A stretch of 64,000 nt of DNA from Flavobacterium davisii (lineage in GTDB: Bacteria > Bacteroidota > Bacteroidia > Flavobacteriales > Flavobacteriaceae). The number at the start of each line of letters is the position of its first letter. Position 1 is the stretch's first letter. This document shows positions 39,395 to 55,066 of the stretch, in pieces. The stretch covers positions 2,542,001 to 2,606,000 of the forward strand of contig NZ_CP067378.1 of assembly GCF_019565505.1 (NCBI RefSeq), read 5' to 3'. The notes below the pieces were generated by a model that saw only the letters and a list, made by a program, of their open reading frames with translations, had not been told where the DNA came from and ran no database searches. The position numbers and the translations under genes were made by a program.

Positions 39395-42300
39395 ATGATA
39401 TTAAATCAGACTGAAAGATTGAATTTTGCCTCGACAAAAAACATTCCAAACTATCCAGACTTTTTGGATGTTCAAGTGAAGTCGTTCAAAGATTTCTTTC
39501 AATTAGAAACGAAATCTGATGAAAGAGGCAACGAGGGGTTGTATAACACCTTTATGGAAAACTTTCCAATCACTGATACTCGTAATCAGTTCGTATTAGA
39601 GTTCTTAGATTATTTTGTTGATCCTCCTCGTTATACAATTGAAGAATGTATAGACAGAGGTCTTACATACAGTGTGCCACTTAAAGCACGTCTGAAATTA
39701 TACTGTACTGATCCAGAACACGAAGATTTTGAAACCATCGTTCAGGATGTGTATTTAGGTACTATACCTTATATGACTCCTAGCGGTACTTTTGTTATTA
39801 ATGGTGCCGAGCGCGTAGTTGTATCACAATTACACCGTTCACCGGGTGTATTCTTTGGACAATCATTCCATGCTAATGGAACAAAATTATACTCTGCCAG
39901 AGTAATCCCTTTCAAAGGATCTTGGATTGAATTTGCTACTGATATCAACAGCGTGATGTACGCGTATATCGATAGAAAGAAAAAATTACCTGTAACTACG
40001 CTTTTCCGTGCTATTGGTTTTGAGCGCGATAAAGATATCTTAGAAATTTTCGACTTAGCGGAGGAAATTAAAGTATCTAAATCAGGTTTAAAGAAATATA
40101 TCGGTCGTCGTTTAGCTGCGCGTGTATTAAATACATGGCATGAAGACTTCGTAGATGAGGATACAGGTGAGGTAGTATCTATCGAGCGTAACGAAATTAT
40201 CTTAGATCGTGATACGCTTTTAGATAAAGATAATGTTGAGGAAATTGTTGATGCAAATGTTAAATCCATCTTATTACATAAAGAAGATTTAAATACCGCA
40301 GATTATTCAATCATTCATAATACATTACAAAAAGACCCTACAAACTCTGAAAAAGAAGCTGTAGAGCACATTTACCGTCAATTACGTAACGCTGAACCAC
40401 CTGATGAAGAAACAGCTCGTGGGATCATTGAGAAATTATTCTTCTCTGATCAACGTTACAACTTAGGTGATGTAGGTCGTTATAGAATGAATAAAAAATT
40501 AGGTCTTGATATTCCTATGGATAAGCAAGTGCTTACTAAAGAGGATATCATTACTATCGTTAAATATTTAATTGAGTTAATTAACTCAAAAGCTGAGATT
40601 GATGATATTGACCACTTATCTAACCGTCGAGTACGTACAGTAGGTGAACAATTATCTGCTCAGTTTGGTGTTGGTTTAGCTCGTATGGCTCGTACTATTC
40701 GTGAGCGTATGAACGTTCGTGATAACGAGGTGTTTACACCAATCGATTTGATTAATGCAAAGACCTTGTCTTCTGTAATTAATTCTTTCTTTGGTACAAA
40801 TCAGTTATCTCAGTTCATGGATCAAACGAATCCATTAGCAGAGATCACACACAAACGCCGTTTATCTGCATTAGGACCCGGTGGTTTATCTAGAGAACGT
40901 GCAGGTTTCGAGGTACGTGACGTTCACTATACACACTACGGACGTTTATGTCCTATTGAAACACCTGAAGGACCAAACATTGGTTTGATTTCTTCATTAG
41001 GAGTTTATGCAAAAGTTAATGGAATGGGATTCATCGAAACACCTTACCGTAAAGTTGAAAATGGTAAAGTAGATTTAGTGTCCGAACCTATTTATTTAAG
41101 TGCAGAAGAAGAAGAAGGTAAGTTAATTGCTCAAGCTAACATCGAAATGGATGAAACAGGAGTGATAACTACGGATAAGGTAATTGTTCGTGAGGAAGGG
41201 GATTTCCCTGTAGTAGAACCAAATGCAGTTCATTATACAGACGTTGCCCCTAATCAAATAGCATCTATTTCCGCTTCATTAATTCCATTCTTAGAGCATG
41301 ATGATGCAAACCGTGCTTTGATGGGATCAAACATGATGCGTCAGGCGGTACCATTATTGCGTCCTGAATCTCCTATTGTAGGAACAGGTTTAGAACGCCA
41401 AGTAGCGTCTGATTCAAGAGTATTAATTAATGCAGAAGGAAATGGAGAAGTAGAGTATGTAGATGCTGATAAAATTACAATTAAATACGAAAGAACAGAT
41501 GCTGAAAGAGCAGTAAGTTTCGATCCAGATGAAAAAACTTATCAGTTAATTAAATTCCGTAAAACAAACCAAAGTACCACCATTAATTTAAAACCTATCG
41601 TAAGAAAAGGTGATAAAGTAGTAAAAGGGCAGGTTTTATGTGAAGGATATGCGACCCAAAATGGAGAGTTAGCTTTAGGTAGAAACTTACAAGTTGCCTT
41701 CATGCCTTGGAAAGGATATAATTTCGAGGATGCAATCGTAATTTCAGAAAAAGTAGTTCGTGATGATATCTTTACATCAATTCATATTGATGATTATTCA
41801 TTAGAAGTTCGTGATACGAAATTAGGTAACGAAGAATTAACGAATGATATTCCTAACGTATCTGAAGAAGCTACTAAAGATTTAGATGAAAATGGTATGA
41901 TTAGAATTGGTGCCGAGGTGAAACCAAGGCGATATTCTAATTGGTAAAATTACACCTAAAGGAGAATCAGATCCTACACCAGAAGAAAAGTTATTAAGAG
42001 CTATCTTTGGTGATAAAGCGGGTGATGTGAAAGATGCTTCCCTAAAAGCTTCTCCATCATTACATGGTGTAGTTTTAGATAAAAAATTATTTGCAAGAGT
42101 TGTAAAAGATAAGCGTAAACGTTCTCAAGAAAAAGACGAACTAGCAGCTCTTGAAATGGAATATGAAACAAAATTTGTTGAATTAAAAGACCGTTTAATT
42201 GATAAGTTATTCCTAATCGTTGATGGTAAAACATCTCAAGGAGTAATGAATGATTTAGGTGAAGAAGTATTACCAAAAGGTAAGAAATACACCAAAAAAA

Positions 42301-43208
42301 TGTTACAAGCTGTAGAAGATTTTGCTCATTTGACAAAAGGGCAGTGGGTTGCGGATGATGAAACTAACGAAATGGTTAACGACTTAATTCACAACTATAA
42401 AATTAAGTTAAACGATTTACAAGGTGCTTTACGTCGTGAGAAGTTTACAATCACTGTAGGGGATGAGTTACCATCAGGTATCCTAAAATTAGCTAAGGTT
42501 TATATTGCCAAGAAACGTAAGTTAAAAGTAGGTGATAAAATGGCAGGTCGTCACGGTAATAAAGGTATTGTGGCGCGTATTGTTCGTCAAGAAGATATGC
42601 CATTCTTAGAAGATGGAACACCAGTAGATATCGTATTGAATCCACTAGGGGTACCATCTCGTATGAACATTGGTCAGATTTATGAAACAGTATTAGGTTG
42701 GGCAGGTAAAAAGTTAGGAAGAAAGTATGCAACACCAATTTTTGATGGTGCATCTCTTGACGAAATTAACGCTCTAACAGATGAAGCAGGAGTTCCAAGA
42801 TTTGGTCACACGTATTTATATGATGGTGGTACTGGAGAGCGTTTCCATCAACGTGCTACAGTAGGTGTTATCTATATGTTGAAATTAGGTCACATGGTTG
42901 ACGATAAGATGCACGCACGTTCTATTGGTCCTTACTCATTAATCACGCAACAACCATTAGGTGGTAAAGCACAATTTGGTGGTCAGCGTTTTGGAGAGAT
43001 GGAGGTTTGGGCACTTGAAGCGTATGGCGCATCAAGTACTTTACGTGAAATCTTAACAGTAAAGTCAGACGACGTAATAGGTAGAGCTAAAACTTACGAA
43101 GCAATCGTGAAGGGTGAAACTATGCCAGAACCAGGATTACCTGAATCATTCAATGTATTAATGCATGAATTAAAAGGTCTTGGTTTAGACATTCGTTTAG
43201 AAGAATAA
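39395..43208 (+). CDS. rpoB: RNA polymerase beta subunit (one indel)
   Basis: [16 protein letters not shown] start, standard for the phylum. Landmarks: RSPGVFFGQ, the rifampicin region [64 protein letters not shown] and the C-terminal [19 protein letters not shown]. The frame breaks at 41924-41929, where CCAAGG stands for CCAGG; correction reads [19 protein letters not shown] and gives about 1270 residues. The wild-type residues of the rifampicin pocket are those of a sensitive enzyme as far as I can see. Ends 75 bases before rpoC. Confidence 0.96.
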
Positions 43209-43219
43209 CATTCAGTTCA

Positions 43220-47585
<4,366 letters not shown>

Positions 47586-47606
47586 ATTTATTTGGTTATA
47601 GAATTT

Positions 47607-47643
47607 AAAAGCTGTTCAGTTATGAACAGCTTTTTGCTTTTTT
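47607..47643 (+). terminator. terminator after rpoC
   Basis: Perfect 12-bp stem AAAAGCTGTTCA (47607-47618) and TGAACAGCTTTT (47623-47634), loop GTTA, then TGCTTTTTTG. Confidence 0.9.
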
Positions 47644-47930
47644 GTAAGCTATAAAAAAGAAGAAACCAAAATAATCCCAGATTCGTATTAGGATACTTTT
47701 AAAAAATAGCCTTATAAATTTTAATTTGAAAGATTGTTTCTGTCAAAGTATGTTATTAATAGATAAAATTGTTTTTTATTACTATTTTAGTAAAATGAAT
47801 AATGAGCCAGTTTTAAAGTTTATAAATAGAGTCTTTTAAATATTTTCTTAAAAACAAAAAATAATAGTGTGAATAGTTGGTTTTTTTACTATCATTGTTC
47901 TAATAAAATAGATAACATTAAAAAAGAAAT
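47644..47930. other. gene-free gap with a dispersed repeat
   Basis: AT-rich, no gene. ATAATCCCAGATTCGTATTA followed by GGA (47671-47693) is the inverse of the repeat seen at 16888-16910 and related to 8721-8746. No clear promoter for the next gene was found. Confidence 0.4.
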
Positions 47931-48245
47931 ATGAATAATCATGATCAAGAGCAAGAAGGACAAATAAATATAGAATTAGATGAGGCAATTGCTGAAGGCT
48001 TTTATTCTAATCTAGCTATTATAAATCATTCAGATACAGAGTTTGTAGTTGATTTTGTTAATATTATGCCGGGTATGCCAAAAGCAAAGGTGAAATCTAG
48101 AATTATATTAACTCCTGAACACGCTAAACGTTTAACTCAAGCTTTAATTGAAAATATTCGTCGATTTGAAAACACGCATGGAGCTATTAAAGAAAGTGAG
48201 CATCCTCAAATTCCTTTGAATTTTGGCCCAACAGGAAAGGCTTAA
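47931..48245 (+). CDS. DUF3467 family protein
   Basis: A 104-residue protein, QINIELDEAIAEGFYSNLAIINHSDTEFVVDFVNIMPG followed by AKVKSRIILTPEHAKRLTQALIENI and a Pro-rich tail (HPQIPLNFGPTGKA). DUF3467 proteins are conserved directly after rpoC in Bacteroidota, but their function is not known. The wording of the fold (LTPEHAKRL, small beta sandwich) recalls sHsp-like or chaperone-like modules; that is only an impression. Separated from rpoC by a terminator, so it is its own unit. Confidence 0.85.
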   Translation: MNNHDQEQEGQINIELDEAIAEGFYSNLAIINHSDTEFVVDFVNIMPGMPKAKVKSRIILTPEHAKRLTQALIENIRRFENTHGAIKESEHPQIPLNFGPTGKA

Positions 48246-48604
48246 TTATGTTACCATGAAATTTTGATTTTACTTCTTCGAAATCAATAGACGATTGTCC
48301 CTAAAAGTAGTGAATTACCAGCTAGTTTGTCACTGCGATAGCAATAGTCATTTCAGACTATGTGGTTTGTTTATTTATTCAGTTCGTTCGAGCCTCCCTT
48401 TGGTCGAAAAGACAAGGTTCCCGACTTTTGGATCACATTGTGAAATTATATTTTAAGCTATCATTTACAAGTTATATAAGGATTAAAATTTTCTAAAAAA
48501 ATATAAAAATTGAGTATTTTGAGCAAAAAGACACCAATTTATGTTGAGTTGATTTTTCAGTAGTCCTTATTTACTTATAAAATATATCGCAATGATTTAA
48601 GTAC
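48246..48604. other. gene-free gap, degenerate repeat-like sequence
   Basis: No open frame of note. The segment around 48325-48370 (TCACTGCGATAGCAATAGTC, then ATTTCAGACTATGTGGTTTG) and 48384-48425 (TTCGTTCGAGCCTCCC, GGTCGAAAAGACAAGG) is more GC-rich than its surroundings and resembles decayed intergenic repeats of flavobacteria. I cannot prove this from one copy. Confidence 0.3.
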
Positions 48605-48651
48605 AAAAGAGGCTGTCCTAAAACTTGCACTTTTTTTGGACAGCCTCTTTT
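48605..48651. terminator. bidirectional terminator after prfC
   Basis: Stem AAAAGAGGCTGTCC (48605-48618) and GGACAGCCTCTTTT (48638-48651) with a 19-base loop. It can stop prfC transcription on the minus strand and any read-through from the DUF3467 gene on the plus strand. Confidence 0.85.
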
Positions 48652-48726
48652 TTAGTCAAATAAAATAACCTATCGAAAATGTTTTTTATCTTTTAATATT
48701 TGTTCTTTATTTTATCGAAACTATAT

Positions 48727-50315
48727 TTATTCAAATTCCGAAGTAAATAGTAACTTTACATTAGGGAATTTCTGTTGTGTCATGGTAATAGAAAAATCAG
48801 AATCAGCTAAGAATACCAATTGTCCGTATTTATCTTTAGCCATAAATTTCTGTTTGATACGTTTGAATTCGGCAAATTCTTCACTTTTTGGATCTTCTGG
48901 TTGTACCCAGCACGCCTTATAAGCAGGGAAATTTTCATAGTTGCATTTAGCACCATATTCATGTTCCAATCTGTATTGTATCACTTCGTACTGAAGTGCT
49001 CCAACGGTACCAATTACCTTTCTTCCATTCATTTCTAATGTAAATAACTGTGCTACCCCTTCATCCATTAATTGGTCAATACCTTTTTCTAATTGTTTAG
49101 CTTTTAATGGGTCGGCGTTGTTAATATAACGAAAATGTAAAGGAGAAAAACTCGGAATTCCTTTGAAATTCATTTGTTCTCCTTCGGTAAGAGTGTCTCC
49201 AATTTTAAAGTTGCCTGTATCATGTAATCCTACAATATCACCGGGGTATGAAATATCAACAATTTCTTTTTTTTCTGCAAAGAAAGCATTAGGGCTTGAG
49301 AATTTAAGATTTTTTCCGTGGCGTACATGTAAATATGGTTTATTACGTTCAAAAGTACCCGAAACAATTTTGATAAAAGCTAAACGGTCTCTGTGTTTAG
49401 GATCCATATTAGCGTGTATTTTAAATACAAATCCTGAAAATTTATTTTCGTCTGGTTTTACCTCTCGAGTGTCTGAATGTTTGGGTCTAGGAGAAGGAGC
49501 AATTTCAATAAAACAATCAAGAAGTTCTCTAACTCCAAAATTATTTAATGCAGAGCCAAAAAAACAGGTTGTAAATCTCCTTTTAAATAAGCTTCACCGT
49601 CAAATGGAGGATATACTTCTTCAATAAGTTCCAATTCTTCTCTTAATTTAAGAGCTGCTTTTTCACCTATTATTTTTTCTAATTCAGGATTATTAACATC
49701 TTCAAAAGCAATCGTTTCTTCAATGTTTTTTCTGCTATCTCCTTCAAATAAATTGATGTTTTTTTCCCAAATGTTATAAATTCCTTGAAAATCATATCCC
49801 ATACCAATAGGGAAACTTAGAGGGGTAACGTGAAGACCTAATTTTTTTTCTACTTCATCCATTAAGTCAAAAGCATCTTTACCTTCACGATCTAATTTGT
49901 TAATAAAAACAATCATCGGTATATTACGCATACGACAAACCTCTACTAGTTTTTCGGTTTGTTCCTCAACCCCTTTTGCAACATCTATTACAACAATAAC
50001 ACTATCAACAGCTGTTAAAGTTCTGAATGTGTCTTCAGCAAAATCTTTGTGACCGGGCGTGTCAAGAATGTTAATTTTTTTGTCTTTATAGTTAAAAGCT
50101 AAAACTGAAGTAGCCACAGAAATTCCTCTTTGGCGTTCAATTTCCATGAAGTCAGAAGTAGCACCTTTTTTTATTTTATTGCTTTTTACGGCTCCCGCTT
50201 CTTGGATTGCACCTCCAAAAAGTAACAGTTTTTCAGTTAAAGTCGTCTTACCTGCATCAGGGTGGGATATGATTCCAAAAGTTCTTCGGCGTTGTATTTC
50301 AGTGTTGAAACTCAT
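48727..50315 (-). CDS. prfC: peptide chain release factor 3 (one indel)
   Basis: A translational GTPase that recycles RF1/RF2. G1 is [15 protein letters not shown]2 [12 protein letters not shown]3 [13 protein letters not shown]4 FINKLDREG. The frame breaks at the A7 run 49558-49564 (plus strand); A8 restores [31 protein letters not shown], and the corrected length is 529 residues, equal to the E. coli protein. The C-terminal half ([23 protein letters not shown]) is intact. A programmed frameshift is not expected here (that belongs to prfB). Its start [20 protein letters not shown] is standard. Confidence 0.95.
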
Positions 50316-50335
50316 TGTTAAAAGAAAAAATTAAG

Positions 50336-50343
50336 TATTTTTG
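50336..50343 (+). promoter_or_regulatory. candidate -7 element before the histidine kinase gene
   Basis: TATTTTTG matches TAnnTTTG on the plus strand, 96 bases before the kinase start at 50440 and divergent to prfC. No clear -33 partner. Confidence 0.4.
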
Positions 50344-50439
50344 CGTTAAATAAATGTAAAAAACTTGCTTTTTTTTAAAAAACTGAATTGTAATTTTTTG
50401 TTAAAAAAGCCTTTTAGCCTGCAAAATTAATAAATAAAC

Positions 50440-52134
50440 ATGAATAAACTTCAAAATAAATCTTACTTAAGCCTTATTATAATACTTTTATTGCAAATAC
50501 TCTTTTTTTATCTAGTGTTTTTGGAATACAGAGGTGAAAAACAGTTGTTGGTAATTACCCGAGAAGATAAAGTAGATAGAAAATTTAAGGATAAAGCACA
50601 AAAACTCTCAGATTTGATTGAAGGGACTCAAAATTATTTTAATCAATATATTCTTTTTAGGGAATTACCAGACCTTAAAAAATACAATGAGAGTCTTGTT
50701 TTAATGGCAAAACACTTGAATGATCTTATTACAGATCAAGATCAAAGTATACGATTAAAAAGAAAGATTGAAAAAAATGTAAGACTTAATCAAAATTTAA
50801 TTGATTTAAAACAAAAAACAGATTCTATAATAAACGATCAATCAACAATTTCTCAAAAGGTAAATTTGGATGAATTTTTAAAGCCAAGTAATTACAAATT
50901 TGAAGATGTTTTAAATAGTGTAGAGTTTGAAACGGATAAAAAAGTAGATAGTGTAAAGAAAAAAGGTTTGTTCTCAAGATTAGGCAGTGCTTTGAAGGGA
51001 CAGAATGATATACAAAAAGAGCAGATTAATAGTATATTACGTCTTAAATTTGGAAAAAAGGTAGTTTCTGGTGATATAAAACAGCAATTTAAAAATGTTT
51101 TATTAGAGTCACAAAAACATTATAATAAACAATTTGGAGCTATTGGGAGAAGTTTAACTAATATTAAAAAAGGAGAAAAAAGTTTAATTCAAAAAAATCA
51201 ATCACTAGTTTCAACTTACCGTGAAGTAAATGATGAGTTAAAACTTATGATAGATACAGTATTAGATGATAATTCATTGAAAATAGAGGAACAAGCTAAA
51301 ATCAATAAGGAGATACGATTCTATTTAATCATAACGGTCATGGTTTTAATTTTATTTATGTTATTTGTCTTATTAAAGTATATAACAGATGTATTTAAAG
51401 TTAAAAAAAGTTTGTCGGAAGCTAAAGATCAAATTACGAAAGATTTGTTTTTAAAGAATCGTATTATTTCAATACTAACTCATGAGATAAAAACACCCAT
51501 AAGTATTATTAATTTATATGGAGCATTTATGGGAAATAAAAATGAAAATACAGAATTAAAAGAGTTTTTTGATACAGTAGTTTACACATCCAATACATTA
51601 ACACATATTTCCAATCAAGCAGTAGAATTAGTGAAAAATAACAAAGGAGATGTAGAATTAAAACTAGAACCCATTAATATGTATGATGAAACGACTGCTA
51701 TTGTTAATTCATTAAAGATTTTTGCTTCTTCAAAAAATATTGAGTTAATATTTAAAAATGAGTTGCCTACTAATTGGATTGTGCAATATGATAAAGCTAA
51801 GTTTTATCAGTTAGTTTATAATATTGTTGGGAATGCTGTTAAGTTCGCAAAAACAAGAATTGAAATTATAGCTAAATTAGAAAAAAAACAAGATACTCAG
51901 AGTTTTTCTTTTACTGTAAAAGATGATGGGATAGGAATTTCAAAAGAAGATAAAGAAAAGATATTTGATTTAGAATATCAGAGTAAAAATAATAAATCAG
52001 TTGACTCTTTAAGCTTAGGATTAGGATTGTATTTGTGTAAAAATATTATAAAAGCAAGTAATGGCACAATTTCTGTTGAGAGCGAATTAAATAAAGGAAG
52101 TCAAATTAAGTTTAATCTGAATTTAAAAAAATAA
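50440..52134 (+). CDS. membrane sensor histidine kinase
   Basis: A 564-residue kinase. Membrane helix 1 is at about residues 9-28 (LSLIIILLLQILFFYLVFLE) and helix 2 at about 293-313; between them lies a long periplasmic region of about 260 residues rich in Lys/Glu/Gln helices, probably a coiled-coil sensor of unknown ligand. HisKA is SILTHEIKTPISIINLYG with phospho-His 348; the ATPase domain has N-box NIVGNAVKFAK, G1 DDGIGISKEDKEKIF and G2 SLGLGLYLCKNII. The stop overlaps the response regulator start (TAATG), so the pair is coupled. Confidence 0.92.
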   Translation: MNKLQNKSYLSLIIILLLQILFFYLVFLEYRGEKQLLVITREDKVDRKFKDKAQKLSDLIEGTQNYFNQYILFRELPDLKKYNESLVLMAKHLNDLITDQDQSIRLKRKIEKNVRLNQNLIDLKQKTDSIINDQSTISQKVNLDEFLKPSNYKFEDVLNSVEFETDKKVDSVKKKGLFSRLGSALKGQNDIQKEQINSILRLKFGKKVVSGDIKQQFKNVLLESQKHYNKQFGAIGRSLTNIKKGEKSLIQKNQSLVSTYREVNDELKLMIDTVLDDNSLKIEEQAKINKEIRFYLIITVMVLILFMLFVLLKYITDVFKVKKSLSEAKDQITKDLFLKNRIISILTHEIKTPISIINLYGAFMGNKNENTELKEFFDTVVYTSNTLTHISNQAVELVKNNKGDVELKLEPINMYDETTAIVNSLKIFASSKNIELIFKNELPTNWIVQYDKAKFYQLVYNIVGNAVKFAKTRIEIIAKLEKKQDTQSFSFTVKDDGIGISKEDKEKIFDLEYQSKNNKSVDSLSLGLGLYLCKNIIKASNGTISVESELNKGSQIKFNLNLKK

Positions 52135-52745
52135 TGAACATAAAAGGAGAAAAGAAAGTCTTAATTGCAGATGACCATGCAGTAGTATGTCGCGGGATAG
52201 AAGTATTGGTAACACCTGCATTTGAAAAAGCAACATTTTCTTATGCTAATTCAATTCAACAAGTTTTAGATACAATAGAACGAAATCAATACGATGTATT
52301 ATTGTTAGATGTAAATTACGCGGATGGAAATTTAACACAAAAAATTTCTGAAATTAGACAAAAATCAGCTCAAGCAAAGATTATTGTTTTTACAAGTGGA
52401 TTGTCATTTAAAGAATTTAATGTTTTAAAAAAAGAAGTAAACGCTATTTTAACGAAACAATCAGAAGCTTCAGCTTTTATACATATATTAGAAACCGTTT
52501 TTAATGCTGGAGGATTTGTAAGTTCACCATTGAACGAGGAAAAAGTAAAACGTTTAGAAACACTTACGGAAAGAGAATTGGATATATTAGAATGTATGTT
52601 AAGTGGTATGGGAAATAAAGAGATGGTTTATCATTTAGATATAAAAGAATCTACTATCTCGACTTTGCGTAAAAGAATTTTAGGTAAGTTGGACTTAAAC
52701 AATAATGTTGAATTGTTGAATTATTTTACAGAAAATATTTTGTAG
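52134..52745 (+). CDS. LuxR/NarL-family response regulator
   Basis: A 203-residue regulator. The receiver has KVLIADDHAVVCRGIEVLV, phospho-acceptor Asp 59 in VLLLDVNYADGN, Thr/Ser in IIVFTSG and Lys in AILTKQSE. The C-terminal helix-turn-helix is TLTERELDILECMLSGMGNKEMVYHLDIKESTIS with TLRKRILGKL. It is surely the partner of the kinase that overlaps it by one base. Its targets are unknown; the surface-protein genes just downstream are plausible. FixJ/NarL output resembles BgaR/RcsB-type regulators. Confidence 0.92.
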   Translation: MNIKGEKKVLIADDHAVVCRGIEVLVTPAFEKATFSYANSIQQVLDTIERNQYDVLLLDVNYADGNLTQKISEIRQKSAQAKIIVFTSGLSFKEFNVLKKEVNAILTKQSEASAFIHILETVFNAGGFVSSPLNEEKVKRLETLTERELDILECMLSGMGNKEMVYHLDIKESTISTLRKRILGKLDLNNNVELLNYFTENIL

Positions 52746-52889
52746 AATTTTGTTTCTTGTAATTGTTAAATTTAAAAAAATAATCAAAAAATGATCTAGT
52801 AGATTTTTTATCTATAATTGTTTTTATCGATTGTTTTTTCTTAATAGTTAAAAGAAAACGAATGATGTAAACCCTTTAGATATGCTGTT

Positions 52890-53192
52890 TTGAAGATCTT
52901 TAAAACTTTGTTTTATGTGATTTTCAATAGGATAGCTTCTAGAGGTTTTTTTTATGTAGAAAATTTTCTAGCCAAAAAGAAAAGAAAAAAAAAAAAAGAA
53001 TTACTTTTACAATATAATTTGTTTAAAAAGAATCGTATGAAGCTTTTTGTTGACCTAAGAAACAGCCCTCCTGTTCCTTTTGATGATGGGCCTCCGCCTG
53101 TAGGTTTGAGTGTAGGGTGTAGTGAAAGTGTCCTTATTGTTATGGCATTTTTTTTATGGTTTTATCATTCTTATAGAAAAAAAATAGGATGA
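52890..53192 (+). CDS. small Pro-rich single-helix membrane protein
   Basis: An up to 100-residue frame from a TTG at 52890; a shorter 51-residue version starts at the ATG at 53037. A long A run around 52990 makes the N-terminal part uncertain. The N-terminal part (MKIFKTLFYVIFNRI) might be a signal peptide. The firm part is SPPVPFDDGPPPVGLSVG, then ESVLIVMAFFLWFYHSYRKK, that is a Pro/Asp linker, one membrane helix and a basic tail. Such short PPxxDxGPPP-helix-basic proteins commonly precede T9SS cargo genes in flavobacteria; function unknown. It stands 36 bases before a T9SS-sorted protein. Confidence 0.5.
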   Translation: MKIFKTLFYVIFNRIASRGFFYVENFLAKKKRKKKKELLLQYNLFKKNRMKLFVDLRNSPPVPFDDGPPPVGLSVGCSESVLIVMAFFLWFYHSYRKKIG

Positions 53193-53228
53193 TTTTTAGT
53201 TAGATGCTTTGGGTTATAGTGCTTAAAT

Positions 53229-55066
53229 ATGTGTATTATGAGAAAAAAAACTATTTTTCTTTTTTATTTTTTATTTTTTTTAGTAAGTGAAAATTATTCA
53301 CAGTTATATGTAGGAGGAGATTCCAATAAGTATTTTTTTGTACAAGGAGTTCTTGTAACGGTTCAAGGAAATGTTAATTTGGCAAGTTCAGAAGGGAACT
53401 TCTTTTTAAGAAAAGATGGTCAGCTTATGCAAACCTCTTCTGGAACTTCGACTAATACAGGTTTAGGAAATCTTTCAGTTTTTCAAGAAGGAACTGTTAA
53501 TAACTACCAGTATAATTACTGGTGTTCTCCTGTAGGTGAACCTAGTTCTGTAGCAGGTAATTCTAAATTTGGGATAAGTAGGCTAAAATTACCACTTACT
53601 ACATTAGGAAAATCAGATGCAGTTATAACTTCTGGACTTGATGGGGTTTCAGCAAATGGATCACTCACAATTTCTAAAAGATGGATACATACTTATCAAC
53701 AATCAAGTGCCTATAGTGGATGGGTCTTTAAGGGAGATGCTATTGACATAAAGGCAGGCGAAGGATTTTCGATGAAAGGAACTATGGGAACTGATAACAC
53801 GATACCTGTTGCAGGTTTAACGCTAAATAATTCAGGAAGTAATCAGCGTTATGACTTTAGAGGAAAACCTAATTCTGGTGATATAAAAGTACCTGTAGCA
53901 AATGGGAAACTTACGTTAACAGGTAATCCCTATCCTAGTGCAATAGATTTAAATTTGTTTCTTAATGATGCCGCTAATACTCCTTTTTCCGATGGTACGG
54001 CTTTATTTTGGGAACATGATAAAACAGTAAACTCTCATTATTTAGGAGAATATAGAGGAGGATACGGAGTGTATAATGCAACTACCAGTGTTTATACTCC
54101 CGCTGTTTTTTATACCTATGATGCTGCCGGTAATAAAGGAACTATATATAGCGCACCGGGGCATGATTATAAGAGACGTTTTTCTCCTGTAGGTCAAGGA
54201 TTTATGGTTCGAGGGAAAGCGAACGGTGAGCTGACTATAAAGAATAGCCATCGGGTGTTTGTAAAAGAAAACGTGACAAGTACAACTTCTCAATTTGAAA
54301 GAAAAAGTAATGCTAAATATAGTAGTGAGTTCTATCCTATGATACCCAATATTGCAGGGGTTGATTATACAAAAGAAAAAATAGTAAATCCTAATATTAA
54401 ATTGAAAATTTCTTTTTGTGAAGGAGTAGCAACTAAAGAATTAGCATTAGTATTAATGAGTGGATGTCAGACAGGTGTTGATAGAGGAGATTCAAGACCT
54501 CCTTCACGATATACTAAAGATATAAATCTAATGATTGATCAAGAATCATTTATTCATGATTGTAGACCATTTGATATGAATACTAAATATCCTTTAAAAT
54601 GTATGTCAGATCAAGATTGTGTTTTTAGAATTCAGAAAGCCTCAGAAGAAGCAATGACAAATTCAAAAGTATATTTACATAATAAAAAAGAGAATCTATA
54701 TTACGACTTAAATGGAGAACCTATTCCATTTTCTGTCAAAAAAGGAGAAGATTCAGAAACATACGAAATCGTTTTCACTAACGAATCGGAAGTTTTAGAT
54801 CTTGATGACGTTACGTTAGCTGATGATTTAGTGGTATATTATAATAAAGAACTAAGATCAGTTATTATAGAAAACAAAAAAGAACATGATTTAAAAAAAT
54901 TTGTCTGTTAGATTTAACAGGAAGAAACATTAAATGTTCGACTTTGGAAACTAATGAGAAATCTAAATATGTCATAGGAGTTGATTATATACAAGATCAA
55001 ACATATATCGTCAAAATACAAGATAAATTAAAAAATACAATATCTAAAAAAATTATTATCTACTAA
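53229..55066 (+). CDS. T9SS-sorted surface protein of unknown function (one indel)
   Basis: Signal peptide FFLVSENYSQ after a start at 53229 (or the second Met, MRKKTIFLFYF). The body, about 500 residues, contains LYVGGDSNKYFFVQGVLVTV, YWCSPVG, GKLTLTGNPYPSAIDLNLFL, PGHDYKRRFSPVGQGFMVRG and CEGVATKELALVLMSGC, seen in large Bacteroidota cell-surface proteins with a GNPYPSAI motif. The frame breaks at an A7 run (54893-54899); A8 restores a type A T9SS sorting domain (LDLTGRNIKCSTLETNEKSK and the end KIIIY). Corrected length about 612. It is probably exported and anchored on the surface, upstream of the giant adhesin. Confidence 0.75.

Noticed and set aside
41912..41917. CCGAGG in rpoB as another misread CCAGG
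   Set aside because: Here the codons GCC GAG are in frame and give the conserved IGAEVKP, so this CCGAGG is genuine.
48727..50315. Programmed frameshift in a release factor gene
   Set aside because: Programmed frameshifting is known for prfB (RF2), not prfC, and the break is in an A7 run where A8 gives the normal sequence.
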